Of a stretch of 64,000 bases of DNA, positions 26,176-34,576 are shown in pieces; positions within the stretch are counted from its first letter, which is position 1; every line of letters starts with the position of its first letter. This stretch comes from Streptomyces sp. 2114.4. GTDB taxonomy: Bacteria; Actinomycetota; Actinomycetes; Streptomycetales; Streptomycetaceae. The translations under genes and the position numbers were made by a program. Below the pieces are notes generated by a model that saw nothing but the letters and a program-made list of their open reading frames with translations, searched no databases and was not told where the DNA came from. The stretch spans positions 6,262,001 through 6,326,000 of the forward strand of contig NZ_FYEY01000001.1 of assembly GCF_900187385.1 (NCBI RefSeq). The letters run 5' to 3'.

Positions 26176-28152
26176 TCATCCGGACGCGCCACGCTGCGCC
26201 GCATCCCCCCGCACCGGCCGGTCGCCCGACGGGTAGGACGTCCACACCCCTTCACCGTGCGTCAGGCCGGGCAACTGCCCCTGGAACTCCTGGACCAGGC
26301 GGGCCGGGAGCGCACCGCTGACCAGCCAGGAATGCCGCCCGCCGGTGGTCTCGGCGAACTCGGCGCCCAGAGCCGCGAGACGGGCGGTCACCGCGGCGAG
26401 CGCGGCGAGCGGGACCTCGGCCTCGAAGGCGTGGTACGGCTCGTGGACCCGGGTGCCGGCCGTCCGCAGCGCCCGCGCCAGCACGGAGGCCGTGACCGTA
26501 CGGAAATCCCCCGCGGTGCTGAGCGGGCCGACGAAGCCGGAACGCGTCAGCACCACCCGGCAGTCCGTCACCGCCCACCCGTGCGGTCCGCACCGCAGGG
26601 TGGCCAGTGCGGTCTCCTCGACGGCCTGGTGGAAGCCGTGCGGCAGGGCGCCCAGTTCGGTCTCGTAGGTGAACACCGGGCCGGATCCACGGGCACCCGG
26701 CTCGACCCGGAGGCCGACCGTGGCCCAGGGACCGGTGTGACCGCGCCTGGCGATCTCGTGGCAGGCCTCGCCGACCCCGGACGGCCGCTCGACGCACACC
26801 ACCCGGCTGGGCGCGAACTCCGCCTCGATGCCGTGCTCCTGGCACAAGGTGGCGGCGATGATCTCCTTCTGCACCTCGCCGTGCAGCAGCACCGAGGTCG
26901 CGCCGTCCGGAGCGGGGCGGGCGCGCAGCAGCGGGTCCTGGTCGGCGAGCGCCAGCAGCGCGGCACGCAGCGCCGCGGCCTGTGCCGGACGGCGGGCGCT
27001 GACCAGGGTTTCGAGCGTGGGGGCGGCGAACAGGGCGCCCCCGGCGGGGTCCTCGGTGGCCGGTCCGAGACGGTCACCGGTCCGGACGCCGGGCAGCCCC
27101 CGGACGACCCCGATATTGCCCGGCGTCAGCGGCCCGCCGTCACCGGGCGCCCGGCCGACGACCTGGAGCGCGGTGATCCGACCGGTCAGGGGCCCGCCGG
27201 GGCCGTCCGCCCCGGGCCGGTGCAGCTCGACCTGCTGACGGGGCCGCAACTCGCCTCCGTAGAGCCGGATATGGGCGGTCCGTTCGCCGTTCGGCGGCTG
27301 CTGGACGGCGAAGACCGTGCCGCGCGCAGTGGCGCCCGGGACGGCGGGGGCCGGCGGAATCAGCCGGACCATGCCCTCGATGAGCGCGCCGACGCCCTGA
27401 CCGCCGAGCGCGGAACCGAAGTACACCGGGTGCAGCGATCCGTCGGCTGTCCGGGCGGCGAGCGCCGCGCGCAGCCGGTCCGCGGTCGGCCCCGGCCCGT
27501 TCGGCTGCGCACCGTCCTGGCCGCGCTCCCGCCCTTCGGGGACAGGATCCACCAGCTGGGCCAGGATCGACTCGTCCACCTCGGCGACCACTTCGGCGAT
27601 CCGCTCGCGGACCCGGGCGTCCTCCAGCGAGTACGGCACCACCTCGGCGCCCGCGGTGCCGAGGCCGGTCACGGACGTCATCGGGACGGCGGCCGGTGTC
27701 AGCAGCCGGCGGATGTCCGCGAGCAGCGCCTCGTCCCGGGCGCCGGCCCGGTCGATCTTGTTGAGGAACAGCAGGGTGGGCAGCCGAAGCCGCCGCAGCG
27801 TCCTCATCAGCACCCGGGTCCCGGCCTGGACGCCCTCCACCGCGGACAGCAGCAGTACGGCTCCGTCGAGCACCCCCACGGCGCGCTCGACCTCGGCGAT
27901 GAAGTCGGCATGGCCGGGTGTGTCGATGAGGTTGATCTGCACCTCGCCGACGGTGAACGAGGCGACCGCCGAGCGGATGGTGATACCGCGCCGGCGCTCC
28001 AGCTCGCCGGTGTCCGTACGGGTGTCACCCCCGTCGACGCTGCCGAGCCGGTCGATGGCGCCGGTGTCGAACAGCAGCCGCTCGGTGAGGCTGGTCTTAC
28101 CCGCGTCGACGTGGGCGAGAATCCCGATGTTCAGGGTGTGCGAAACAAGCAT
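26176..28152 (-). CDS. Tetracycline resistance ribosomal protection protein, Tet(M)/OtrA family
   Basis: 658 aa from ATG 28152, with GAGGAA upstream; a TTG six codons earlier is less likely. It is an EF-G-like GTPase with G1 GILAHVDAGKTSLTERLL (residues ~9-26), switch RRRGITIRSAV, G3 DTPGHADFI, G4 NKIDRAG and G5 YFGSALGGQGV. The domain IV/C-terminal region has CVERPSGVGEACHEI, LPHGFHQAVEET, GWAVTDCRVVLTRSGF and LVQEFQGQLPGLTHGEGVW, matching TetM/OtrA rather than EF-G. Such proteins remove tetracycline from the ribosome. In streptomycetes they may protect a producer or be an intrinsic paralogue. It sits inside the trehalose block, 217 bp from treY. Confidence 0.88.
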   Translation of the reverse strand: MLVSHTLNIGILAHVDAGKTSLTERLLFDTGAIDRLGSVDGGDTRTDTGELERRRGITIRSAVASFTVGEVQINLIDTPGHADFIAEVERAVGVLDGAVLLLSAVEGVQAGTRVLMRTLRRLRLPTLLFLNKIDRAGARDEALLADIRRLLTPAAVPMTSVTGLGTAGAEVVPYSLEDARVRERIAEVVAEVDESILAQLVDPVPEGRERGQDGAQPNGPGPTADRLRAALAARTADGSLHPVYFGSALGGQGVGALIEGMVRLIPPAPAVPGATARGTVFAVQQPPNGERTAHIRLYGGELRPRQQVELHRPGADGPGGPLTGRITALQVVGRAPGDGGPLTPGNIGVVRGLPGVRTGDRLGPATEDPAGGALFAAPTLETLVSARRPAQAAALRAALLALADQDPLLRARPAPDGATSVLLHGEVQKEIIAATLCQEHGIEAEFAPSRVVCVERPSGVGEACHEIARRGHTGPWATVGLRVEPGARGSGPVFTYETELGALPHGFHQAVEETALATLRCGPHGWAVTDCRVVLTRSGFVGPLSTAGDFRTVTASVLARALRTAGTRVHEPYHAFEAEVPLAALAAVTARLAALGAEFAETTGGRHSWLVSGALPARLVQEFQGQLPGLTHGEGVWTSYPSGDRPVRGDAAQRGASG

Positions 28153-28369
28153 GGAAAGGGGTTTCCTCAAGAACTGTCGTCCGGTGGGGGCGATGAGTCG
28201 TTCCGAGGAATCCGCGCATTCCGTGCTCCTGGTGTGGGGGAAGTCGGGCGTACGGGGTCATGGTGCCAGCCGTGCGCGGGGCCGCAACCGAATTAAGCGG
28301 CGGCCGGGGGCGCCCCTCCGCGCGTCGGGGGACTTTGGCGACGCCGGGAACTGACGCTCCGACGCCCTC

Positions 28370-30829
28370 TCACTCCGCCACGAACAACGCCACCGGCGAC
28401 ACCGCCAGCAGCTCGCTCAGCCCCACCGCAGCGCCCCCCGGCAGCTCGCGGCCGGTCAGCTGCTCGCGCCAGGGGCCGCCCGGCGGCAGCCGCAGCAGGG
28501 TGTCCCACCAGCCGCCGGTCTCCACCAGGCACAGCGACAGACGGGTCACCACCGTCAGCACCCGGCCGCTGCGGCAGAACGCCACACAGTGCTCGGCCGC
28601 CGGGCCCTCCGCATACACCGGCTCGTACGACGCGGTGGCGCCGAACCACTGGGGACGAGCGCGCCGCAGCCGCAGTGCCGTGGCGGTCAGCCGGAGCTTT
28701 TCGGCGGACAGATCGCGTGGCGCGCCCCCGGCGTCCAGCTCGGCCAGCAGCTGGGGACCGAAGCGAGCCGGCCGCCTGTTGTCCGGGTCGACCAGTGCGG
28801 CATAGGCGCGTTCGGTGCCCTGATAGAGGTCGGGGACGCCCGGCATGGTGAGGTGCAGCAGCGCCGCGCCCAGCACATTGGCCCGGACGAAGGGGGCGAC
28901 TTCCTCGTCCAGCGCGGCGAGCGGAGCGGCCGTGGGACCGCACGGCCCGTTGCGTACGAACTCCTCGACCGCCTCCTCGTAGCCCGTGTCCGGCTCCGTC
29001 CACGAGGTGCGCAGCCCGGCCTCCCGTACCGCCTTGAGGACCGCGGGCGCCACCCGCTCCGCCGCGGCTTTGTCGCCGGGCGCACCCAGGCCGAACGCGG
29101 TCTGCCAGGCCAGCCACGACACCATCGGATCCGCCGGACCGGCGCCGGCCGGCCCGCCGGCGCCGACGTCGCACACCGCCCCCTCGGCCATCGCGCCCAG
29201 CACGTCCCGCCACCGGTCCGGGCACTCCGACAGCACCGCGATCCGCGCCCGGACATCGGCGCTGCGCTTGGTGTCATGGGTGGAGAGCACCGTGCCTGCC
29301 GCCGGCCGGTCCCGTTGCACCCGTGCGCAGTACGCATGGAACGCCTCCGGGGGCAGCGCCGGTTCCCCGGGAGCGCCGCCGACCTCACAGGCCGACAGCA
29401 GCACCGGATAACGGTAGAAGGCGGTGTCCTCCACGGACTTGGCGTGCAGCGCGGACGCGGTCTGGGCGAACCGCGCGGCGAAGTCGGCGCAGTCCCTGCG
29501 GTCGTGGTCCGGATGGTCCGGCAGCAGGCCGAGCGCCAGATCGTGGATCAGATCCACCGCTCGCGCCTCCTCGGGCACCCGGAAGGCGGTGCGCGCCCCC
29601 GCCGCGGCCGTGCCCAGCATCGCCGCGTCCCGCTCGGCCTGCCCCGGATCCGCGGGGTACGGGCGGTAGACCGGCAGCCGCACCATCAGCTCCCGGATGG
29701 CATGGCGCAGCGCCCACGGCGCATGGTCGCCCGGCTCGGGGACGCGTGCGCTGATCCGGACCGCGGTCCGCACCAGCCGCTCGACCTCCGCGGCCAGATC
29801 GTGCGTGATGACCTCGTACGCGGCCCGGCGCACCGTCTCCTCCCAGTCGCCGCCCTCGTCGGCCAGGGGGGTGACGAAGTCCCGGTAGTGGGAGAAGAGC
29901 CGTCCGGCGCCCTGCGGGCAGACGAACAGACCGTCGATGTGGCGCAGGGCGTCATAGCCCGTGGTGCCCGCGCAGGCCCAGCTCTCCGGCAGCAGTTCGT
30001 CGCCGGTGAGGATCTTCTCGACCACCGTCCAGCGGCCGCCGGTGCCCTCGTGCAGGCGGGCCAGATAGCCGCCGGGGTCCACCAGGCCGTCCGGATGGTC
30101 GATTCGCAGCCCGTCGATGACGCCCTCGCGGACCAGCCGCAGCACGGTGCCGTGGGTCGCCTCGAAGACCTCGGGGTCCTCGGCACGGACCGCGATCAGC
30201 TCCGCAATGGTGAAGAAGCGGCGGTAGTTGAGCTCACTGCGGGCCAGCCGCCACCAGGCGAGGCGGTACCACTGCGCCTCCAGGAGGCGGGTCAACTCCA
30301 GCCCCTCCGTACCGGGGCGCAGCGGAAAGGCATGCTCCCGGTAGCGCAGCACGTCGCCCTCGACGCGGAAGTGCCGCGCCTCCTCGCCGAGCCGCCCCCC
30401 GAGCACCGGCAGCAGCAGCCGGCCTCCGTGTCCGGCGTCCCAGTCGATGTCGAACCAGCGCGCGTACGGGGACGCCGGACCGTCGCGCAGTACCTGCCAC
30501 AGCGGCCCATTGAGCGACACCGGCTCTGGCACGGCCATATGGTTCGGCACCAGGTCCACGACCAGCCCGAGGCCGTGCGACCGGGCCGTCGCCGCCAGCG
30601 CCCGCAGCCCGCGCTCGCCGCCCAGCTCGGCCCGTACCACCGCATGGTCGACCACGTCATAGCCGTGCGTGGACCCCGGCACCGCCTCCAGGACCGGCGA
30701 GAGATGCAGATGGGAGACGCCCAGCGCGGCCAGATGCGGGACCGCCCGCTCGGCGGCGGCGAACGGGAAGTCCGGCTGGAGCTGCAGCCGGTAGGTGGCG
30801 GTCGGCGACGGACTCGGAGGCTGCGTCAT
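28370..30829 (-). CDS. treY: Malto-oligosyltrehalose synthase TreY
   Basis: 819 aa from ATG 30829. TreY blocks are SPTATYRLQLQPDFPFAAAE, SHLHLSPVLEAVPGSTHGYD, VVDLVPNHMAVPEP, YRRFFTIAELIAVR, the nucleophile region IDGLRIDHPDGLVDPGGYL, WTVVEKILTGDELLP (acid/base Glu), GTTGYD, AKSVEDTAFYRY, LSTHDTKRSADVRARI and MPGVPDLYQGTE. The enzyme rearranges the reducing end of maltodextrins into a trehalosyl unit, the substrate of TreZ. The ribosome binding site is weak. The downstream tet-type gene may share its transcript. Confidence 0.95.
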   Translation of the reverse strand: MTQPPSPSPTATYRLQLQPDFPFAAAERAVPHLAALGVSHLHLSPVLEAVPGSTHGYDVVDHAVVRAELGGERGLRALAATARSHGLGLVVDLVPNHMAVPEPVSLNGPLWQVLRDGPASPYARWFDIDWDAGHGGRLLLPVLGGRLGEEARHFRVEGDVLRYREHAFPLRPGTEGLELTRLLEAQWYRLAWWRLARSELNYRRFFTIAELIAVRAEDPEVFEATHGTVLRLVREGVIDGLRIDHPDGLVDPGGYLARLHEGTGGRWTVVEKILTGDELLPESWACAGTTGYDALRHIDGLFVCPQGAGRLFSHYRDFVTPLADEGGDWEETVRRAAYEVITHDLAAEVERLVRTAVRISARVPEPGDHAPWALRHAIRELMVRLPVYRPYPADPGQAERDAAMLGTAAAGARTAFRVPEEARAVDLIHDLALGLLPDHPDHDRRDCADFAARFAQTASALHAKSVEDTAFYRYPVLLSACEVGGAPGEPALPPEAFHAYCARVQRDRPAAGTVLSTHDTKRSADVRARIAVLSECPDRWRDVLGAMAEGAVCDVGAGGPAGAGPADPMVSWLAWQTAFGLGAPGDKAAAERVAPAVLKAVREAGLRTSWTEPDTGYEEAVEEFVRNGPCGPTAAPLAALDEEVAPFVRANVLGAALLHLTMPGVPDLYQGTERAYAALVDPDNRRPARFGPQLLAELDAGGAPRDLSAEKLRLTATALRLRRARPQWFGATASYEPVYAEGPAAEHCVAFCRSGRVLTVVTRLSLCLVETGGWWDTLLRLPPGGPWREQLTGRELPGGAAVGLSELLAVSPVALFVAE

Positions 30830-30942
30830 GAGGACACCCGTACCCCGCTGACGGCCCGTTGTCTCCTCCCCGCCCGGCACGGGTGTCGTCCCTTCCTCCA
30901 ACGGGCGGGCGGAAAGGCCGCAGATCTTCGTACGTCCGGTGC

Positions 30943-31266
30943 GTGGGGGTGCTCTATCCGGTCGTCGTGGTGCTCGGGGTGGCCATCGCCCCGCACCTGC
31001 TCACGGTCTTCGGTCTCACCGAACGGCTGGTGCCGGCCGGCAGGCCGGCCGAATCGATGGCCTTCCTCACCAGCGCGGTGGCCGGCGGCCAGGCCTTGTC
31101 CCTGGCCGCCGCCGGCCGGCTCGCCGAGGCCCACGGCCCCTTCGCCGCCTTCGCCGCCTTCGCCGTCGGAGCCGCCGCGGCGATCCTCGCCCTCGCTCTC
31201 GGAACCCCGGCCCGGCGCCCCGCCGCTACGCAGGTCGCTGCAGCACCAGCAGGCTCCGGCCGATGA
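30943..31266 (+). pseudogene. C-terminal fragment of an MFS transporter
   Basis: About 107 codons from a possible GTG at 30943 to TGA 31266. The peptide VLGVAIAPHLLTVFGLTERL, then VPAGRPAESMAFLTSAVAGG, then QALSLAAAGRLAEAHGP with a last hydrophobic run (AAFAVGAAAAILALALG) matches the last three to four TM helices of drug-efflux MFS proteins ('...R..EAM.W..SA...G.A.G.A..G.L.'). The ~290 N-terminal residues are absent; treY occupies that space on the other strand. Most likely a remnant left by deletion. Its end overlaps the glgX 3' end by 41 bp. Confidence 0.7.
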
Positions 31267-33469
31267 GCGTCAGCCGGTCGCCGGCCTTGACCTTGGCGCC
31301 GCCGCCGTCCGCCACCGCCTGCGGCCGGTCGGTGTCCACCACGATCTGCCACTGCCGGCCCAGGTGCTCGGGGACGATGAACTCCTTCTCCTGGTCATGG
31401 GCGTTGAACAGCAGCAGGAACGAGTCGTCGGTGACCGGTTCGCCCCGCGGACCCGGTTCGGAGATCGAGCTGCCGTTGAGGAACACGGCCAGCGACTTGG
31501 CGTGCACCGACTGCCAGTCACGCGGCCCCATCTCCTCGCCGCCCGCCGTGAACCACGCGATGTCGGACAGCTCGTCGTGGGTGCCCTCCATGGGATGCCC
31601 CTGGAAGAACCGCCGGCGCCGGAACACCGGGTGGTCGCGCCGCAGCCACACCATCTGCCGGACGAACTCCAGCAGCGCCCACTGCTCCGCGTCCCCCTCC
31701 GACACCACGGCCCCCGCCGGCGCCTCATCCGCCTCCGATGCCTGGCCCTCCTCCGACGCCCCGTACGCCTCGTCCGTGGCCCCGGGCCCGTCCGGTGCGC
31801 CGGCGCTCCCGCCCGGCGCCCGCTCCGGCCAGCGCACCCACGACAGCGCGTTGTCCTGGCAGTACGCGTTGTTGTTGCCGTCCTGGCTGCGGCCGAACTC
31901 GTCGCCGTGGCTGAGCATCGGCACGCCCTGCGACAGCATCAGCGTGGCGACGAAGTTGCGCATCTGACGCGCCCGCAGCCGGCGCACCCCGGGATCGTCG
32001 GTCGGCCCCTCGGCACCGCAGTTCCAGGACCGGTTGAAGCGCTCACCGTCCCGGTTGTCCTCGCCGTTGGCCTCGTTGTGCTTCTCGTTGTACGCGACCA
32101 GATCGTGCAGCGTGAAGCCGTCATGGCAGGTCACGAAGTTCACCGAGGCCAGTGGCCGCCGCCCGTCCTCCTGGTAGAGGTCCGACGAACCCGTCAGCCG
32201 CGATCCGAACTCCGCGAGGGTGCGCGGTTCGCCCCGCCACAGGTCCCGTACGGTGTCGCGGTACTTCCCGTTCCACTCGGTCCACAGCGGCGGGAAGTTC
32301 CCCACCTGATAGCCGCCCTCGCCGACGTCCCACGGCTCGGCGATCAGCTTCACCTGGCTGACGACCGGGTCCTGGTGGACCAGGTCGAAGAACGACGACA
32401 GCCGGTCCACCTCGTGGAACTGCCGGGCCAGCGTCGCCGCCAGATCGAAGCGGAAGCCGTCCACCCGCATCTCCTGCACCCAGTAGCGCAGTGAGTCCAT
32501 CACCAGCTGGAGCACATGAGGGCTGCGCATCAGCAGCGAGTTCCCGGTGCCCGTGGTGTCCATGTAGTACTGCTTGTCGTCCGACAGCCGGTAGTACGAG
32601 GCGTTGTCCAGCCCCCGGAACGACAGCGTCGGACCCAGATGGCTGCCCTCGGCGGTGTGGTTGTAGACGACATCGAGGATCACCTCGATACCGGCCTGGT
32701 GCAGTGCCCGCACCGCCGTCTTGAACTCCAGCACCTGCTGCCCGCGGTCGCCCCACGACGCATAGGCGTTGTGCGGGGCGAAGAACCCGATGGTGTTGTA
32801 GCCCCAGTAATTCGTCAGCCCCGCGTCCACCAGCCGGTGGTCCTGGACGAACTGGTGCACCGGCATCAGCTCCAGCGCGGTCACCCCGAGCTTGGTGAGG
32901 TGGTCGATGATCGCCGGATGCGCCAGCGCGGCGTAGGTGCCGCGCAGCTCGTCGGGGAGCTCCGGATGGCGCATCGTCAGGCCCTTCACATGGGCCTCGT
33001 AGAGCACCGTCTCGTGATACGCGGTACGGGGCGGGCGGTCGTCACCCCAGTCGAAGTACGGGTTGACCACCACCGATGCCATGGTGTGCGGCGCCGAGTC
33101 CAGGTCGTTGCGGACCTCAGGACGCCCGAAGTGGTAGCCGTAGACGGCCTCGTCCCAGTCGATCCGGCCGCTCATGGCCCGTGCGTACGGATCGAGCAGC
33201 AGCTTTGCCGAGTTGCAGCGCTGCCCCCGTTCCGGTTCGTACGGACCGTGCGCCCGGAAGCCGTAGCGCGCTCCCGGCATCACCCCCGGAAGGTACGCGT
33301 GCCGCACATTGGCGTCGCTCTCCCGCAGCTCGACGGCGGTCTCCGAACCGTCGTCGTGCAGCAGACACAGTTCGATGCGCTTCGCGGCTTCGGAGAACAC
33401 CGCGAAGTTGGTGCCCGCCCCGTCATAGGTGGCACCCAGCGGATACATCTGTCCCGGCCAGACCTGCAT
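31226..33469 (-). CDS. glgX: Glycogen debranching enzyme GlgX
   Basis: 747 aa from ATG 33469 with GGAAGAG seven bases upstream. An N-terminal CBM48 domain (YPLGATYDGAGTNFAVFSEA) precedes the GH13 barrel: LYEAHVKGLTMRHPELP, LELMPVHQF, YWGYNTIGFFAPHNAYA, ILDVVYNHTAEG, nucleophile region VDGFRFDLAATL (Asp), acid/base LIAEPWDVGEGGYQVG (Glu) and NFVTCHDGFTLHDLV (Asp). It removes alpha-1,6 branches of glycogen, supplying maltodextrin to TreY/TreZ. An unusual acidic insert of ~40 residues (GGSAGAPDGPGATDEAYGAS and onward) sits between WVRWPER and LLEFVRQMVWLRR. Confidence 0.95.
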   Translation of the reverse strand: MQVWPGQMYPLGATYDGAGTNFAVFSEAAKRIELCLLHDDGSETAVELRESDANVRHAYLPGVMPGARYGFRAHGPYEPERGQRCNSAKLLLDPYARAMSGRIDWDEAVYGYHFGRPEVRNDLDSAPHTMASVVVNPYFDWGDDRPPRTAYHETVLYEAHVKGLTMRHPELPDELRGTYAALAHPAIIDHLTKLGVTALELMPVHQFVQDHRLVDAGLTNYWGYNTIGFFAPHNAYASWGDRGQQVLEFKTAVRALHQAGIEVILDVVYNHTAEGSHLGPTLSFRGLDNASYYRLSDDKQYYMDTTGTGNSLLMRSPHVLQLVMDSLRYWVQEMRVDGFRFDLAATLARQFHEVDRLSSFFDLVHQDPVVSQVKLIAEPWDVGEGGYQVGNFPPLWTEWNGKYRDTVRDLWRGEPRTLAEFGSRLTGSSDLYQEDGRRPLASVNFVTCHDGFTLHDLVAYNEKHNEANGEDNRDGERFNRSWNCGAEGPTDDPGVRRLRARQMRNFVATLMLSQGVPMLSHGDEFGRSQDGNNNAYCQDNALSWVRWPERAPGGSAGAPDGPGATDEAYGASEEGQASEADEAPAGAVVSEGDAEQWALLEFVRQMVWLRRDHPVFRRRRFFQGHPMEGTHDELSDIAWFTAGGEEMGPRDWQSVHAKSLAVFLNGSSISEPGPRGEPVTDDSFLLLFNAHDQEKEFIVPEHLGRQWQIVVDTDRPQAVADGGGAKVKAGDRLTLIGRSLLVLQRPA

Positions 33470-33522
33470 GGGTAGACTCTTCCACTTTCTTCTCGGGCGC
33501 AGCGGCGACTCCACGACGCACC

Positions 33523-33580
33523 TTCGCGAAACGAATCGAAATCCTTCCCCAACTTTTCGCAACTTCTCGCACACAGAGGG
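33523..33580. promoter_or_regulatory. AT-richer glgX upstream region with TTCGCG-type repeats
   Basis: The 8-bp palindrome TTCGCGAA (33523-33530) is followed by AACTTTTCGC and AACTTCTCGC, a 10-bp direct repeat with one mismatch. These lie 55-110 bp upstream of glgX in an AT-richer stretch. Candidate promoter/operator; no regulator is identified. Confidence 0.3.
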
Positions 33581-33623
33581 CTTTTCGCGGGATCTCCGCT
33601 CAATGGTGGAGCAACCTGTCGCG

Positions 33624-33678
33624 ATGTCGGATCGTCCTACTGGTCGTCCTGTTGGAGGACGGACGGGGGATCCGACAT
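33624..33678. promoter_or_regulatory. Large two-tier stem-loop between glgX and the secreted protein gene
   Basis: The outer arms ATGTCGGATC and GATCCGACAT are a perfect 10-bp match. Inside, CGTCCT-GTTGG-AGGACG forms a second stem, extended by GTCC/GGAC. It lies 34 bp upstream of GTG 33712 on the plus strand, so it is either a 5'-leader structure of that gene or a regulator dyad in the divergent promoter. Confidence 0.5.
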
Positions 33679-33711
33679 GCATGTCATGGAATGTGACAGC
33701 AGGGGGGAACC

Positions 33712-34527
33712 GTGCGCCACCTGATGCACCGCCACCTCGGCAAGGTCCTCGCGGGGACCGCCCTCGCACTGACCGGCACCGCCCTCATGGCCGCGATCAC
33801 CCTGCCCGCCGGCGCGGACGCCGCCGACGGAGCGGGCGGCCCGAGCCGGCCCGGTGCGGTGGGCCCGTCCGTGCCGGGACCCGATCCGGGGCCCCCGCCG
33901 CCCGGCGTCGTCGAGGCCCCCCGCCCGCAGGGGGAACGCGGCCGGGGACGGGACCCGCTCACCGACGACGAACTGCGGCGCGCCCGGGATCTGGCCCTGC
34001 CGCGCACCCGGCGCGGCGCCGCCGCCGACGTCACCGGACGGTCCGGGCCCGAACCCCTCACCACCGACCTGGCCGAACCCGCCCCCGCGGAGGCCGGGCT
34101 CGCCGACCCGCCGCGCCGGGCACTGGTCTCCTTCTACGACTACCGGAGCGACAGCTACCGCACCACGACCGTCAATCTCACCACCTCGAAGGTGGAGTCG
34201 ACGGACACCCAGCACGGCGTCCAGCCGCCGCCCAGCCACGCCGAGGCCGTCGAGGCGTCCCGGCTGCTGATCGCCGCCCCGCTGGGAGCCGGGCTGCGCC
34301 AGGACTACCGCGAGGCCACCGGACGGGACCTCACCGGCCCCGACCCGCTCGCCGTGACCGGCTTCGTCTACCGCGGCCGCGCGGAAGGCGAGGCGCCGGG
34401 CGCCCTGGCCGACTGCGGGGAACACCGCTGCATCCGCCTCTTCACCAAGGTGAAGGACGGCCCGTGGATCGACACCCGCCGCCTGGTGATCGACCTCAGT
34501 TCCCGCACCGTCGCCCGTCTTGGCTGA
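33712..34527 (+). CDS. Secreted hypothetical protein next to copper amine oxidase
   Basis: 271 aa from GTG 33712 (AGGGGGGAACC upstream). It has a signal peptide: basic MRHLMHRHLGK, hydrophobic VLAGTALALTGTALMAAITL, cleavage near AGADA-AD. A Pro/Gly-rich linker follows, then DPLTDDELRRARDLALP. A compact domain has ALVSFYDYRSDSYRTTTVNL, then KVESTDTQHGVQPPPSHAEA and a two-Cys segment DCGEHRCIRLFTKVKDGPWI. The 'YDY..D....VNL....V.......QPP....E' pattern resembles the N-terminal (PepSY-like N2/N3) domains of copper amine oxidases, which the next gene lacks. The 49-bp spacing suggests an operon and a two-subunit enzyme. Confidence 0.7.
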   Translation: MRHLMHRHLGKVLAGTALALTGTALMAAITLPAGADAADGAGGPSRPGAVGPSVPGPDPGPPPPGVVEAPRPQGERGRGRDPLTDDELRRARDLALPRTRRGAAADVTGRSGPEPLTTDLAEPAPAEAGLADPPRRALVSFYDYRSDSYRTTTVNLTTSKVESTDTQHGVQPPPSHAEAVEASRLLIAAPLGAGLRQDYREATGRDLTGPDPLAVTGFVYRGRAEGEAPGALADCGEHRCIRLFTKVKDGPWIDTRRLVIDLSSRTVARLG

Positions 34528-34576
34528 CCGCCCCGCGCACCGCCGACCCCGCCACTCCTTCCCCGGGAGCCCTTGG

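Noticed and set aside
28153..28369. Possible tet(M)-style attenuator leader upstream of the ribosomal protection gene
   Set aside because: I found no short leader ORF followed by alternative terminator hairpins; the gap is GC-rich but without a convincing paired structure.
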